DNA from: Paguma larvata
Lineage: Eukaryota; Chordata; Mammalia; Carnivora; Viverridae
Assembly (NCBI GenBank): GCA_030068075.1
Contig: CM057826.1
Location: 52,161,116-52,225,115, forward strand
Direction of reading: 5' to 3'
Length of the DNA: 64,000 nt
Part shown: positions 23,221 through 34,479 of the stretch, piece by piece
Numbering within the stretch: the stretch's first letter is position 1
Layout: each line of letters begins with the position of its first letter
Position numbers and translations under genes: made by a program
The notes under the pieces: model-generated
The model's input: only the letters and a program-made list of their open reading frames with translations
What the model was told of the DNA's origin: nothing
Databases searched by the model: none

Positions 23221-24350
23221 ATATTGCAACGTTATTAACTTTTACTTATCTACAGGGAGTAAAACTTGGGAGATCTGTTTTTCATCTTCAGTAGGAATTT
23301 GTGGCTTCTATCAGATGTGTACAGTCAATTTAAGGTCTCAATCAATCATTTGCATTTCAAAATGTATTTGTCTTGTGTAATTGAAGAAAAAGATATGTCT
23401 ATTAGAGATTATCTGTCTATCTCTCTCTCTTTAGACATACAAATATTAGTGCTTTGACCAGTCAGCTTTTGGATTTCATCCCTTAGGAATTCATGTTGTA
23501 TAGTCAAGGCCAAACTTGAATGATGAACCTATCAAAAGAAAATATATATGAAAAGTCAAATAATACTGGATGATAGGTAATTGACATCTAAAGCTGAGTG
23601 ACAAAAGACAGAAAGCATTTATCTATTCTTGGGATGGAAATTGCAAAGTAGATACAAACTCAGGCAGTAGCAGTCAAACTTAGGCGTTATGAATATCTAT
23701 AGTTAGAAACAACTTAAATATCCATCCCTGGTTTATACCTGTAATGGCGCATTCCACTACTCTAATGGAGTTTGAGACTAATCTTTCAGGGGGCTTGATA
23801 GGGATGTATTGATACTGGGAATGAAGGTGGTTTGTTGAGGTTTGGTTTTGGTCTGGCTAAGATGTAAAGGAAATTAGTGATCCAGAGCAACTCTTCAGCA
23901 GGACTTTGCTTCCTTATACATAGGCCATTGTATTGTTCCTTTGGTTTGCTCTAAAGACTTAAAGCTGGATATTTTTATATTCAAGTGAAGGTTTTCCTAT
24001 GTCAAGTTATTAGAGGGAAAAAAACCACTCAATGCTGCCCATGTAGAGAACTGAGAATCTTCTACAATTTCTTTCAATCCTTTGTGTACATGATGAGCTA
24101 GAATAACCTCACTGAACTGAATTATCCTTCCATGGTATGGTTCAGTGAATACCATTATATTTCAGCACAGCTTGAGTGATTTTTAATGCCAAAAACATCA
24201 GCAAGAAATACAAATGTTACAAAAATATTGAAACAATACCATAAAAAAGCCCAGGATCATAAATACTTCACTTTGCAAGGTCTCAGAGGTCAAAATAGCA
24301 ATACCATGGAAAATTAAAATGCTCTCTGTATGAGTGCCTTTCAGGGGAAG
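23221..24350. other. Mostly unique DNA
   Basis: No gene. 23690-23760 has a weak L1-like phrase (AAACAACTTAAATATCCAT). No other family recognised. Confidence 0.4.
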
Positions 24351-24353
24351 ACA

Positions 24354-24398
<45 letters not shown>
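24351..24398. repeat. (CA)n microsatellite
   Basis: About 23 CA units with a single CC interruption near 24360. Not inside a recognised transposon. Confidence 0.97.
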
Positions 24399-24399
<1 letters not shown>

Positions 24400-25205
24400 C
24401 AGTGGCTTACTATCAAAATGCTCAAAACCATTTTCCAACTTTAGGCTGATTATCAAAGAAAAAATAACTTATGAAGTTATTCATCTGCATGTTTCCTTGT
24501 TTGGTTTTAATTATATTCTAATTAAATGAGAATTACAACCTGTAAAAGAGAGATGACTTTTGTATGAATTACGTCCTTTAATCACACAAAGGAGCGTGAT
24601 ATACAAGGAGAAGTTGGCTCAGGATCTGGATTTGGATTTGGAATCTTAAGACATGAAAAATTGTTACCTAAGAACAAAGGCTTTGCATCTGAGAAATCTC
24701 CTTTCATTGGAATGTTCTTTGAGAGACTGTGCTACAGATGTATGTAAAGTGAGCCAGGAGAAGGAAAAAAAAATCTTGCAAGATCTGTACACAGCTGTGA
24801 AAAGTTTTTCTTTATTTATCCTATGGTACTGATATATGCTGGTTCCTAATGAATTTACCCGTCATGGGTCAAATCCTTCTCTCTGCTGCTTTCCTGGGTG
24901 ATATGTCAGCTTCAATAAAAGGCAGTGAATTCATGGGAGAAGAGTCCAACCTGATATTTCTAATAAAGAGAAATGGCTCAGTGGAAAGAGCCATTTAACA
25001 AAGAAGAGTGGCTCTGTGTTACTGTATAGGGCAACTCAGGTTTGTAGAGCCCTCAGTGTTCTGTCAAGCTTCACTCTTCCCGTCTCCTCATGTATATGTT
25101 TGGGCTTCTCAAAAGCTTGCTTAGTAGAACTATAGTAAATTCCATCATTTTATAAGTTTTGTTTAAAAAAGTATATTAAAGAGTTCCAAAACAGTTCCTT
25201 TTTAT
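24399..25205. other. Unique DNA
   Basis: No gene or recognised repeat. Confidence 0.45.
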
Positions 25206-25222
25206 TTGGTCAATTAATTTTA

Positions 25223-25283
25223 TTTATTTATTATTCATTCATTCATTTATTTATTTATTTGTTTATTTATTTATTTATTTATA
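25223..25283. repeat. (TTTA)n tract, L1 tail on minus strand
   Basis: TTTA/TTCA/TTTG units, the evolved poly-A tail of the adjacent antisense L1. Confidence 0.9.
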
Positions 25284-25916
25284 TTTTAGTCAGCCAACAT
25301 ATAGTGTGATAGTGATTTCAGGAGTAGAATTCAGTGATTCATCACTTATATACAACGTCCCGTGCTAATCACAACAAGTGCCCCCCCTTAACACCCATCA
25401 TCATCTAGCCCATCTGCCACTCACCTCCCTCCATCAACCCTCAATTTGTTCTCTATTGTTGAGAGTCTTTTGTGATTTGTTTTTCTTTCTTCTCTCCCCA
25501 CCTTCCCGTATGTTCATTTGTTTTTTTTCCCCTTAAATTCCATATATGAGTGAAATCATATGGTATTTGTCTTTCTCTGATTGACTTATCTTGCTTAACA
25601 TAATTCATTCTAGCTCCATCCACATTGGTGCAAATGGCAAGACTTTATTCTTTTTAGTGGCTGAGTAGTACTCCATTGTGTATGTACACTGTATTTTCTT
25701 ATCCATTCATCAATAGATGGACATTTGGGTTCTCTCCTTAGTTTGGCTATTGTTGATAATGCTGCTGTAAACATCAGGGTGCACATATCTTTTTGAATCT
25801 GTAGTTTTGTATCCTTTGGATAAATACCTAATAGTACAATCCATAGTACAATCCAGCCATTGTGGGGTAGTTCTACTTTTAGTTTTTTGAGAAACCTCAA
25901 TACTGTTCTCTTGAGT
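25223..25916 (-). mobile_element. 5'-truncated carnivore L1 3' end
   Basis: The left end is an expanded TTTA/TTCA tail (25223-25283), then a 3' UTR, then the ORF2 C-terminus on the minus strand (peptides such as LSTIAKLRREPKCPSIDEW near 25760). It is flanked by a 15-bp duplication GGTCAATTAATTTTA (25208-25222) / GGCCAATTAATTTTA (25917-25931), one mismatch. ORF2 is broken by frameshifts, and TAGTACAATCCA is locally doubled near 25835-25855. Confidence 0.95.
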
Positions 25917-25984
25917 GGCCAATTAATTTTAATGTTTGTTTAATTAAATTTTAATGTTTGCATCTTGTTAAAGATGCAAAGGTA

Positions 25985-27230
25985 ACTTCACGCAGAAAGA
26001 AATGCTTTTTTTCAAAAATATTGTGCTGGAAAATAGGCGATCCATTGGCAAAAAGTGAATCTAGACCTATATATTGCATATTTCATGCAAATTACCTTAA
26101 ATTTTTCCCTAGACATAAGTATAAAACCTAAAATTATAAAATATTTAGAAGAAAATATAGGACTAAATCTTTGTATTCTTGGATTAGGCAAATATTTCAT
26201 AGATATGACATTAATGACAATCATAAAAAAGGAAAAAATAATAATTTAGACTTCTCAAAATTGAAAATGTCTGCTCTGTGAAAGGCATTATTAAGAGAAT
26301 GGGAATCTGTGGGTTAAAAGGAATCTTTGCAAAACACATAACTGATAAAAGATGTATATTCAGAATGTATGAAGAACTTTCAAATTATGATACTAAGAAA
26401 GGAGCCCATTTGAAAATATGGGCAGAGGTTTTGCAAAGGCACTTCACCTAAGAAGATAAACGCATGTAAAAAAGGACATGAAAAGATGTTAAATTATTGT
26501 TAGTTATTAGGGAAGTGCAAACAAAACTATGTTGTGATACTATATACTTATTAAAATGGCTTAAAATATCATATATGACAAAACCTAGTGCTGGTGGGGA
26601 TCAGAGCAATTGGACTTTTCATACATTGATGGTGGGAATGCAAAATGGAACACTTTGGTACAACCGCCAGTGAAAATCATATGGCCCAACAATCCTACTC
26701 CAAAATACTTACCTAAGAAGAATTAAAACTTATGTTCACCCATAAACTTTTATGTAATGGTTATAGTGGCAAATATTTGACAAAATCTGGACATAACTCA
26801 GTATCTTTAAACTGATGAGTGTGTAAACAAACTGTGTGGTGCGTCCATACAGTGGAAAATTACTCAACAAAAACAAATGATCTCCTGATACAAGCGTCAA
26901 TGTGCATCATCTGTGAACAAATCTCGCATGCATTAGGCTCAATGAAAGAAGCCAGGCTCAAAATACTGCAATCTGTGTGGTTCTATTTACTACATTCTGG
27001 AAAAGGCAAAACTAAAGAGACAGAAAACTGATTAGTTGTTGCCCTTGGTTAGAGACTGTGGAAACACAGGGAAGAAAGTGATTAAAATGGGTGCTAGGAA
27101 AATTTTTTTTGGGTGGGGAAGCTGTGCCATATTTTGATTGTTGGGATAGTTAGACAACTGTAAGTTTGTTCAAACTCGTAGACCCTCAACAATGATTTTA
27201 CAATGTGTAAGTTGTCACTCAACAAACAAA
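25985..27230 (+). mobile_element. Old L1M, ORF2 C-terminal part and 3' UTR
   Basis: Order follows L1M: AATTGAAAATGTCTGCTCTG (26261), AAATATGGGCAGAGGTTTTG (26415), TTGATGGTGGGAATGCAAAA (26627), then ORF2 end and 3' UTR to about 27230. Many stops, no functional protein. Confidence 0.82.
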
Positions 27231-27689
27231 GTATATCAGACATTTGTTCAGTTGACATTAGTATTAATCATCATGATAATAAAGACTCACATCTATTATA
27301 ATTCGTATTTTATCGTCATTAATAGATATGGATTGTACTCATTGAATACCTTATTCTGGACCAACTTTGCATTTTCTAATGAATATTTTGGGAGTGGGTG
27401 CATTGAGGCCTTGAGGTTTGGAGGGGGACATAATAGCAATCACTGTCTTTTTATACATGATTGTGTTCTAAATGTATACATTGATAGATAACCACTTTAG
27501 TTCTCAGAATCTAAGATCTAACGTATGTCCATAGTCGTGTGTGTGAGCACACCCACATGCATACATACACACACAATAGAATCCTGGTTTCCTCTCCAGC
27601 ATCATTTCCTGTTTCTCCCCTGTCCTTGTGTAATAAGAACAAATAATTTAAAAAAGTCCTTAATAGGCCTTCCATTCCATGCCTTGTCC

Positions 27690-28010
27690 TCACTGGAGGT
27701 CAGCCTAGAATGCTCTTGCTCCACTTATTACCTGTCTGGTGAGTTCCTCCTTATGTTTTAAGCTTTCTATCCTCACTGAAGCTTTCTGCCCCTCAAGGTA
27801 AATGCCCAGTCACCTTAGTTCTAGTCTACTTCTCTTCTTTCTTTCACTTATGACCCTTAAATGTGACTATTTGATTCCATGTTTGTACTATTTTTACAGT
27901 GAATTACTGCACAAAACTTACTGTTTTATAAAATTTTGTATCTCTTCAGCCCCTAGTACAGTGTGTAACATACAGTGAGTTTTCAGTGTATTTTCCTTTC
28001 GTGAACTAAA
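27690..28010 (+). mobile_element. L2 LINE 3' end
   Basis: The right end reads TTCAGCCCCTAGTACAGTGT then GTAACATACAGTGAGT, the L2 terminal phrase. Upstream text (27840-27950) follows L2 order. Confidence 0.72.
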
Positions 28011-29120
28011 GAACAGAAGGATAGTTTCTTGGAAAAATATAAAGTGTTTGCCAATTGTATGACACATTTGTGTATTTTTAATGCTGGATTCCAAATAAAC
28101 TTAGACTCCTGTTCTCTCACATGCATTCAAGGAGTATAGGATGTAATTTCTTAAACGTGTGTTCAAACCAAAACAGAAAAGTGAAATAGCCACTTTGTCT
28201 TTGAATTGTTAGAACACTAACTTTGCTTTATTTTAGGATAAGGATGGGAATATACTGCTCAGAAGTGGTACTGTTTTTGTTAGTGTGAGAATTTGATGAT
28301 CAGACTTTTGAGTGGTATAAACAATCAATTGATATCATTATTCATTTGTATGTATTAAGCAGAGCCCAGAAAAAGCAGGAGATAGGGTTATTTACAATCC
28401 TGTGAGAAACATGAGTTTATTAATCACAGGCCATATCATTACATTATGCTTGGGAACAAAAAAGGAGTTCAACATCTAGTTTTGATTTGTGGCCAAGGCT
28501 CATGAGTGTACGAAAGAGGTTGACAGCCCTTGACTGGTGGTCATTACTAATTTAATAAGCAGTCTTCAAAGCTCTTGCAGATACAAAGGAATCTGAAGTT
28601 ACATGTGTAATATGCAACGTGCACAAAATACCTAATTCTATTCACTTTGAAACCTAGAGGACAGTTATTAAAATTGTATAGTGCAAATTAAAATTTAAGA
28701 TTAAAATACAAGATCAAAAGAATCTTTTTTTTCCCCTCAGTGCTATTAAGGATTGGCTTTCTGAATAGAGAAACTCAATGTTCAATGTCGTGTCCTTTCC
28801 CTCTGGAGAGTCAGATTAGAGCTAATCAGAAGTGACTAGAGAAACGTAACTCTCTGTATTTTTTTTTAAGTGGGAACACTTTTTTTTTATTACTTTTTAA
28901 TATATAATGTAATTATAGTCACAGGGAAGAAAATACAAGTCAAATAAGAGTATGGATAATTTTGGAGAAAGAAATATAATGTGAGAAAAAATTTGCATCA
29001 ATGACATTCTTAGAATTCTGAACAAGTGCACCATCTCATTACATAACAAACACCTGCACCATGAGTAATGGAGACCCATAGGTAGATTCATCTCCTCTCT
29101 CACCTGCTTATGAGTTTAAA
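28011..29120. other. Unique DNA
   Basis: No gene recognised. 28722-28740 is a strong polypyrimidine-AG, but the bases after it have early stops in two frames and no nearby donor. Confidence 0.45.
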
Positions 29121-29132
29121 AATACACTGATA

Positions 29133-29759
29133 TTTTTTTGAGGAACCTCCACACCGTTTTCCAGAGTGGCTGCACCAGTTTGCATTCCCACCAACAATGT
29201 AGGAGCTACCCTATGATCCAGCAATAGCCCTGCTAGGAATCTACCCAAGAGACACAGGATTGCTGATGCATAGGAACACGTGTACCCCAATGTTCATAGC
29301 AGCACTTTCGACAATAGCCAAAACATGGAAAGAAACCAAGTGCCCATCAACTGACGAGTGGATAAAGAAGATGTGGTACATATATACAATGGACTACTAT
29401 GTGGCAATGAGAAAAAATGAAATCTGGCCATGTGTAGCAACATGGATGCAACTGGAGGGTATTATGTTAAGTGAAATAAGTCAGTCAGAAAAAGACAGGT
29501 ACCATATGTTTCCACGAATAGGTGAACTTGGTGAGACTAAGCAAAAACCAGGGGGAGGGGAAGAGGGGAAAGAAAAAAAAAGACACGAGAGGGAGGGAGA
29601 TAAAACATAAGAGACTCTCAAAGACTAAGAACAAACTGAGGGTGAGGGAGATGGGGGGGGAGAGGGGGTGATGGGCATTAAAAAAGGGCACATGTTGGGA
29701 TGAACACTGGGTGTTTTATGTAAACCAATTTGAAAATAAACTATTTTAAATTAAAAAAA
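29133..29759 (+). mobile_element. Carnivore L1 with 5' inversion (twin priming)
   Basis: 29133-29205 is L1 sequence in minus orientation, and 29206-29759 is L1 in plus orientation starting almost exactly where the inverted piece ends in the consensus. A perfect 12-bp duplication AATACACTGATA flanks it (29121-29132 and 29760-29771). The plus part holds the ORF2 C-terminus (29260-29600; peptides STDEWIKKMWYIYTMDYYVA and LSEISQSEKDRYHMFP), a G-rich 3' UTR and a short A-tail. Low divergence suggests a fairly recent carnivore-lineage insertion. Confidence 0.96.
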
Positions 29760-29922
29760 AATACACTGATAGTGATTTTTTTTGTGAGCCTTCATAAATG
29801 GTCCAGTAGCATGTAGTATGAGTTAGGAGGAGTGATTAAAGCAATCAATAGCAAATTTCTTTAGCTTGTGGTCATGAGCTTACACCCCTAGGCTGGACCA
29901 CATCTCACATTAAAATGGAGGT

Positions 29923-31133
29923 GTTACCTAAGGAGCTGGAAAAAGAGCAGCCAATAAAGCCCAAAACCAGCAGAAGTAGGGAAACAATAAAAATCAGAGC
30001 AGAAATCAGTGATATAAAAAAATAAAGAACAGATCAATGAAACAAGAAGCTGATTCTTTGAGAGAATTAACAAAATTAATAAACCTCTAGCCATATTTCT
30101 CAAAAAGAAAAAGGAAAAGACCCAAATCAATAAAATCATGAATGAAAGAGAGCTAACAATCAACGCTGCAGTGATACAAACAATCATAAGAGTATATTAT
30201 GAGCAATTATATGCCAACAAATTGGGCGATCTGAAAGAAATGGATAGATTCCTAGAAACATATAAATTACCAAAGCTGAAACAGAAAGAAATAAAAGAAA
30301 TTTGAACAGATCCATCAGTAAAGGAATTGAATCGGTCATCAAAAATCTGCCAAAAAACAAGAGTCCAGGTCCAGGTGGCTTCCCAGGGGAATTCTAACAA
30401 ACAGTTAAATAACAGTTAATACCTATTCTTTTGAAACTGTTCCAAAAAATAGAAATGACAGGAAGTCTTCCAAATTCATTTTATGAGACAGCATTACCTT
30501 GATTCCAAAACCAAAGACCCCATTAAAAAGGCGAATTACATATCAGTCTCCTTGATGAACATGGATGCAAAATTCTCAACAAGATACTAGCAAATAGAAT
30601 CTAACAATACGTTAAAAGAATTATTCACCACAATCAAGTGGGATTTATTCCTGAGTTACAGAGGTGGTTCAATATCTGCAAAGAGATCTTACCATTTGCT
30701 ACAATGTGGATGGAACTAGAGTGTTTTATGCTAAGTGAAATAAGTCAGTCAAAGAAAGACAAATGTCATATGATTTCACTCATATATGGAATTTAAGAAA
30801 CAAAACAGATGAACATAGGGAAAGGGAAGGAAAAATAAAATAAGATAAAACAGAGAGGGAGGCAAACCATAAGAGACTCTTAAATACAGGGAAGCAAGTG
30901 AGGGTTGTTAGAGGGGAGGTGGGTGAGGGGATGGTCTAAATGGGTGATGGACATTAAGGAGGGCACTTGTTGGGGTGACCACTGGGTGTTATGTGGGTGT
31001 GATGAATCACTAAATACTACTCCTGAAACCCATACTACTACTCTGTATGTTAACTAACTTGAATTTATGTAAAAACAAGCAAACAAATAAATAAATAAGG
31101 CAAAACAAAACCAAATAAACAAACAAACAAAAC
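29923..31133 (+). mobile_element. Carnivore L1 copy with internal deletion
   Basis: 29930-30680 is ORF2 (linker to early reverse transcriptase, e.g. NRIPGFIPELQRWFNI-like region near 30640). At about 30681 it jumps to the ORF2 C-terminus and 3' UTR (30690-31075), followed by an A-rich tail with AAAC/AAAT units to 31133. Flanking duplication: ACATTAAAATGGAGGT (29907-29922) versus CACATAAAATGGAGAT (31134-31149), imperfect. The missing part removes most of the reverse transcriptase, including its FADD box. Confidence 0.9.
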
Positions 31134-31149
31134 CACATAAAATGGAGAT

Positions 31150-31889
31150 TTTAGATGTGGCCCAGGACAGAAGGCCTCTTGCCAGTGGAAAAACTCCCAT
31201 CCCTCTTTGGCCACTGTATGGAAAGGAGACACGTACTTCAGTCCCTTTTCTCACATGGGAAAATTCCAGAAACAGCGTAAGTGTATTCAGAGGTCAAAAA
31301 GCTTCTAAAACTAGCCATATTTAAAATATAGTGCTAGTCAGTAACTTTTATTTCATTGACCGAAGCAATCATAGGAACTAAATTAACTCCTTTAATTATA
31401 AAAATCTTACTTTTCTGAATGTGCAAATACTTAGAATGTTCTTGTACTGAATTTTTCAGAGCAGCACATGATATACATTACTGTGGGTGACTTTCTTAAA
31501 CATAAACTTGTCAAGCTATAGGCAGGGCATGGGTTCTTGGCTTCACCCATTTTTAAAAATATTAAACATTTTGAGAGCCTAGAGTTTATTGGCACTGTAC
31601 TTGGCTATAGTCTTATAAAACTAGGTGACTGTATTCTTTATTATCTAAACTAGGATACTTTTAAGGGTTAAGGTGGGTCTGTTAATATATTTGTCCCACC
31701 TCCAAAAAAAATAGTCATAAACCAGATGTATCACAGGCAAATAGAATGTATGGTCTCCCTACAAGTAATGATTACATTTTAGAGTTGAGCCTGCAGCATT
31801 GCAGTCACCCTGAAGCCCTTTATATTCTTAAAACTGTTACATTGTATTTAGTGTGGTGGTATAGTTTATCACCTGGTGTAATGCAGTTT
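31150..31889. other. Unique DNA
   Basis: No gene or recognised repeat. Confidence 0.45.
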
Positions 31890-32060
31890 AGCGGAGTATT
31901 AGACAGTTTGGATAGTTGGTTCTGGAGTCTTGGTTCAGATCCCAGAGTGCATAAATCAGTTGTGAAAGCATGGAGACCTTTCTAATCCCATCAAGTCTCA
32001 GACTCAATATATGTATTCTGGAGATAGTAAGAGTATACTGTGTAGAGTAGTATGTTGCCC
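31890..32060 (+). mobile_element. MIR SINE, degenerate
   Basis: Phrases GTTCTGGAGTCTTGGTTCAG, ATCCCAGAG and CAAGTCTCAGACTCAA follow the MIR core order (ctctggagtcag..ttcaaatcc..gcctcagtt). Confidence 0.6.
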
Positions 32061-32229
32061 ATAAGAGCAAACAGAAATCCACGAGGGGTGCCTGGTGTAA
32101 AGTCTGCCACACAGGCAAGTTGGTAGTTCGTAATGTAATATGAGTTCAATTCATGTCAACAAGTTGAAATGAGAATTACCAAGCTATTCTCACTGTAACT
32201 GTCTAATGAGGTTAGACAATTAGTTTCTA

Positions 32230-32290
32230 CTGTGCAGAAAGTAGTAGGTGGTTAATAAATTCTTGTTGAACGAAAGAACGAGTGAAAAAT
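32230..32290 (+). mobile_element. L2 terminal fragment
   Basis: GTAGGTGGTTAATAAATTCT followed by TGTTGAACGAAAGAACGA, the L2 3' terminus. Confidence 0.55.
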
Positions 32291-32489
32291 GGAAAATAGA
32301 AATTAAACAGCAATAGCCCATAATATTTAACTATTTCAGATAGATAGAAATTTACTGGCTTTGTTTTTAAGTTCAAACATCTCAGCAGAAGTTTGAATAC
32401 GTAAACCCTATAAGAAGATAAAATGATAGTGTTTTTGCTCTAATTCAGTAGGTATGGATTTTGCTTTTACATAAAACCACCTGGAGTGT

Positions 32490-32698
32490 GGGGCCCCTGT
32501 GGGTAGCACAGTCAATTAAGCTTCTGAATCTTGATTTTGGCTTAGGTTATGATCTTACAGTTCGTGAGTTTGAGCCCTGAGTTAAGCTCTGTGCTGACAA
32601 TGAGGAGCCAGCTTGGGATTCTCTCTCTCCCCCTCTCTCTGCACCTCCTCTGAGCACTCCATCTCTCTCTCAAAAATAAATAAGTAAACATTTAAAAG
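32490..32698 (+). mobile_element. Felid SINE
   Basis: Head GGGGCCCCTGTGGGTAGCAC, then 'gagtttgagccctg' (B-box region), CT-rich body and AAAAATAAATAAGTAAACAT tail. Flanked by CACCTGGA / CATCTGGA. Confidence 0.94.
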
Positions 32699-32821
32699 CA
32701 TCATCTGGAATATTTTATATACTTACACTTGGGTCCTAGTCTCAGCAATTCTGATTTAATTGGTTTTAGGTAGTACCCAAGCATTGAAATTGTCTCCCAA
32801 AATATTCCCAGTTTATTAGTT

Positions 32822-32937
32822 TATTTTTTTAAATGTTTATTTTTGAGAGAGAGAGAGTGTGAGTGAGCGAGGGGCAGAGAGAGAGGGAGACAGAGGATCC
32901 AAAGCAGGCTCTGGGCCATCAGCCACCCAAGCACCCC
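32822..32937 (-). mobile_element. Felid SINE with internal deletion
   Basis: T-rich tail and GA-rich body (32822-32912), then a direct jump to the last bases of the head (AGCCACCCAAGCACCCC, 32921-32937). About 90 bp of the tRNA-like region, with the B box, are missing. Confidence 0.9.
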
Positions 32938-32990
32938 TCTGTATTTTAATGCAGAGCCTGGGTTAAGAACTACCTACTACTAGGGTCTTT

Positions 32991-33406
32991 GCTAAGTATT
33001 ATATTTTCTATTGTGCGCCATATTTTAGGAGAGAATGGAGCTAGTAAAAAGAAAAGGAGTTGAGATGGTAGAAGGTTGAGAAATTGCAAGCCAGAAGGAA
33101 TTGCTAAAAGAATTTAAGAAGAAATTTAGGGGGATAAGAAACCAGGGTCTCATACTCAAAGGAATTTAAGATTGAAGTAGACCAAATGAAGTAGACCACA
33201 TTCTATCTAAGGTAGCAAATTATTTCACTGTGGGAATTTTGTCGTATGAGCCCAGTATTGCCAGATCTTCAGATTTTATGACAGGAGACAGAAATAAGGT
33301 TTTTATGTGAATTCCCCTCTAGTTTGAATGTAAGATTATTATTTTTTTTAACCACTTGATCCAAAGTATTTCTATAGATCTTATCTGCCTGTTGCATTGT
33401 CTGTTA
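32991..33406. other. Unique DNA
   Basis: No gene or recognised repeat. A GAAGTAGACCA phrase is doubled at 33173-33198. Confidence 0.45.
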
Positions 33407-33829
33407 GTTTAGTCCAGGAGTCAGCAAATTTCATTTAAGAGCCAAATCTAGCCTGCCATTTAATTCTGCATGTCCTGATAGATAAGAGTGATTTTTAATA
33501 CTTTATTAATGGTTGAAAACATCAGAAGAAGATTAATACTTTAGATGTGAAAATTATATGAAATTTAAATTGTAGGGTGGGATGCTGCCACGCTTACTCA
33601 TTTTCACATCGTTTGTGACTGCTTTCCTGCTACAAGAGCAGAGGTGAATATTTGCAGGAAAGACCATATCCTCGTCATGTTCAGCTACTACAAATTGCAG
33701 TGATGCTGTTATAACTTGATAGCATTTCAAAATGCACATTATTACACACCGCCTTATTTACTTTTTATTATCAGTGCATACTCATTATATCAAGATGAGG
33801 AAGCAAAAATGGATTTTGTGCAGTAGGTT

Positions 33830-34248
33830 GAACGTCTCAAAATTGTCCATTTTTTCCATAATTTCCAGAACCTGTGTGTTACTTTATAAGGCACAAAGGA
33901 TCTTGTAATCACATCTACATGTTTGAGATGGAGAGACTTTCCTGGATTATCGGTGTGTCCAGTGTAATCATGAGGCTCCTTGCAGGAATGATGTAGACAT
34001 AGTCAGACATAGAAGGTGACATGATGACAGAAGGAGAGATTGGAATGCTGTAAGCCAAGAAATGCCAGCCAGCTCTGGAAGCTAGAAGAAGCAAGGAATA
34101 GATTCTTCCCCAAAGCTTCCTGAAAGAACTGACCCAGTTGATATCTTGATCAGACTTCTTTCTCCCAGAACTATAACAGAGTAAATTGTGTTGTGTTAAG
34201 CCATTTAATTTGTGGTAATTTCTTAGAGCAGCCATGGGAAACTAATAC
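33830..34248 (+). mobile_element. MLT1-type MaLR LTR
   Basis: It begins GTAGGTTGAACGTCTCAAAA and carries GTAAGCCAAGAAATGCCAGC with the 'gaagctagaagaagcaagg' phrase. It ends TTGTGTTAAGCCATTTAATT ... GGGAAACTAATACAG. Inserted in the hAT element. Confidence 0.75.
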
Positions 34249-34265
34249 AGAACATCACACTTTAA

Positions 34266-34451
34266 AATTTTTTATTTATTTTTGAGAGCGGGGTGGGGCG
34301 GGGCAGAGACAGAGAAAGGAAGACAGAGGATTGAAAGCAGGCTCTGTGCTGATGGCAGAGAGCATGATGCAGGATCTGAGCTCATAAACCATGAGACCAT
34401 GACCCAAGCTCAAGTTGGGTGCTTGACCAACTGAGCCACCCAGGTATCCCC
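34266..34451 (-). mobile_element. Felid SINE
   Basis: T-rich tail on the left, head ending 34451. Target duplication AGAACATCACACTTT (34249-34263) / AGAATATCATATTTT (34452-34466), at the edge of the MaLR LTR. Confidence 0.94.
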
Positions 34452-34479
34452 AGAATATCATATTTTTAAAGCACAGTGG

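Larger units (their letters stand above)
32440..32990 (+). mobile_element. MER5A-like hAT fragment carrying two SINEs
   Basis: Pieces at 32440-32489, 32699-32821 and 32938-32985 read in order as MER5A-type sequence (CACCTGGAG; AATTCTGATTTAATTGG; TTTTAATGCAGAGCCTGGG). The two gaps are exactly the SINEs below. Confidence 0.5.

Noticed and set aside
28720..28870. Strong polypyrimidine-AG at 28740 as an exon start
   Set aside because: Frames after it close quickly and there is no convincing donor within 150 bp.
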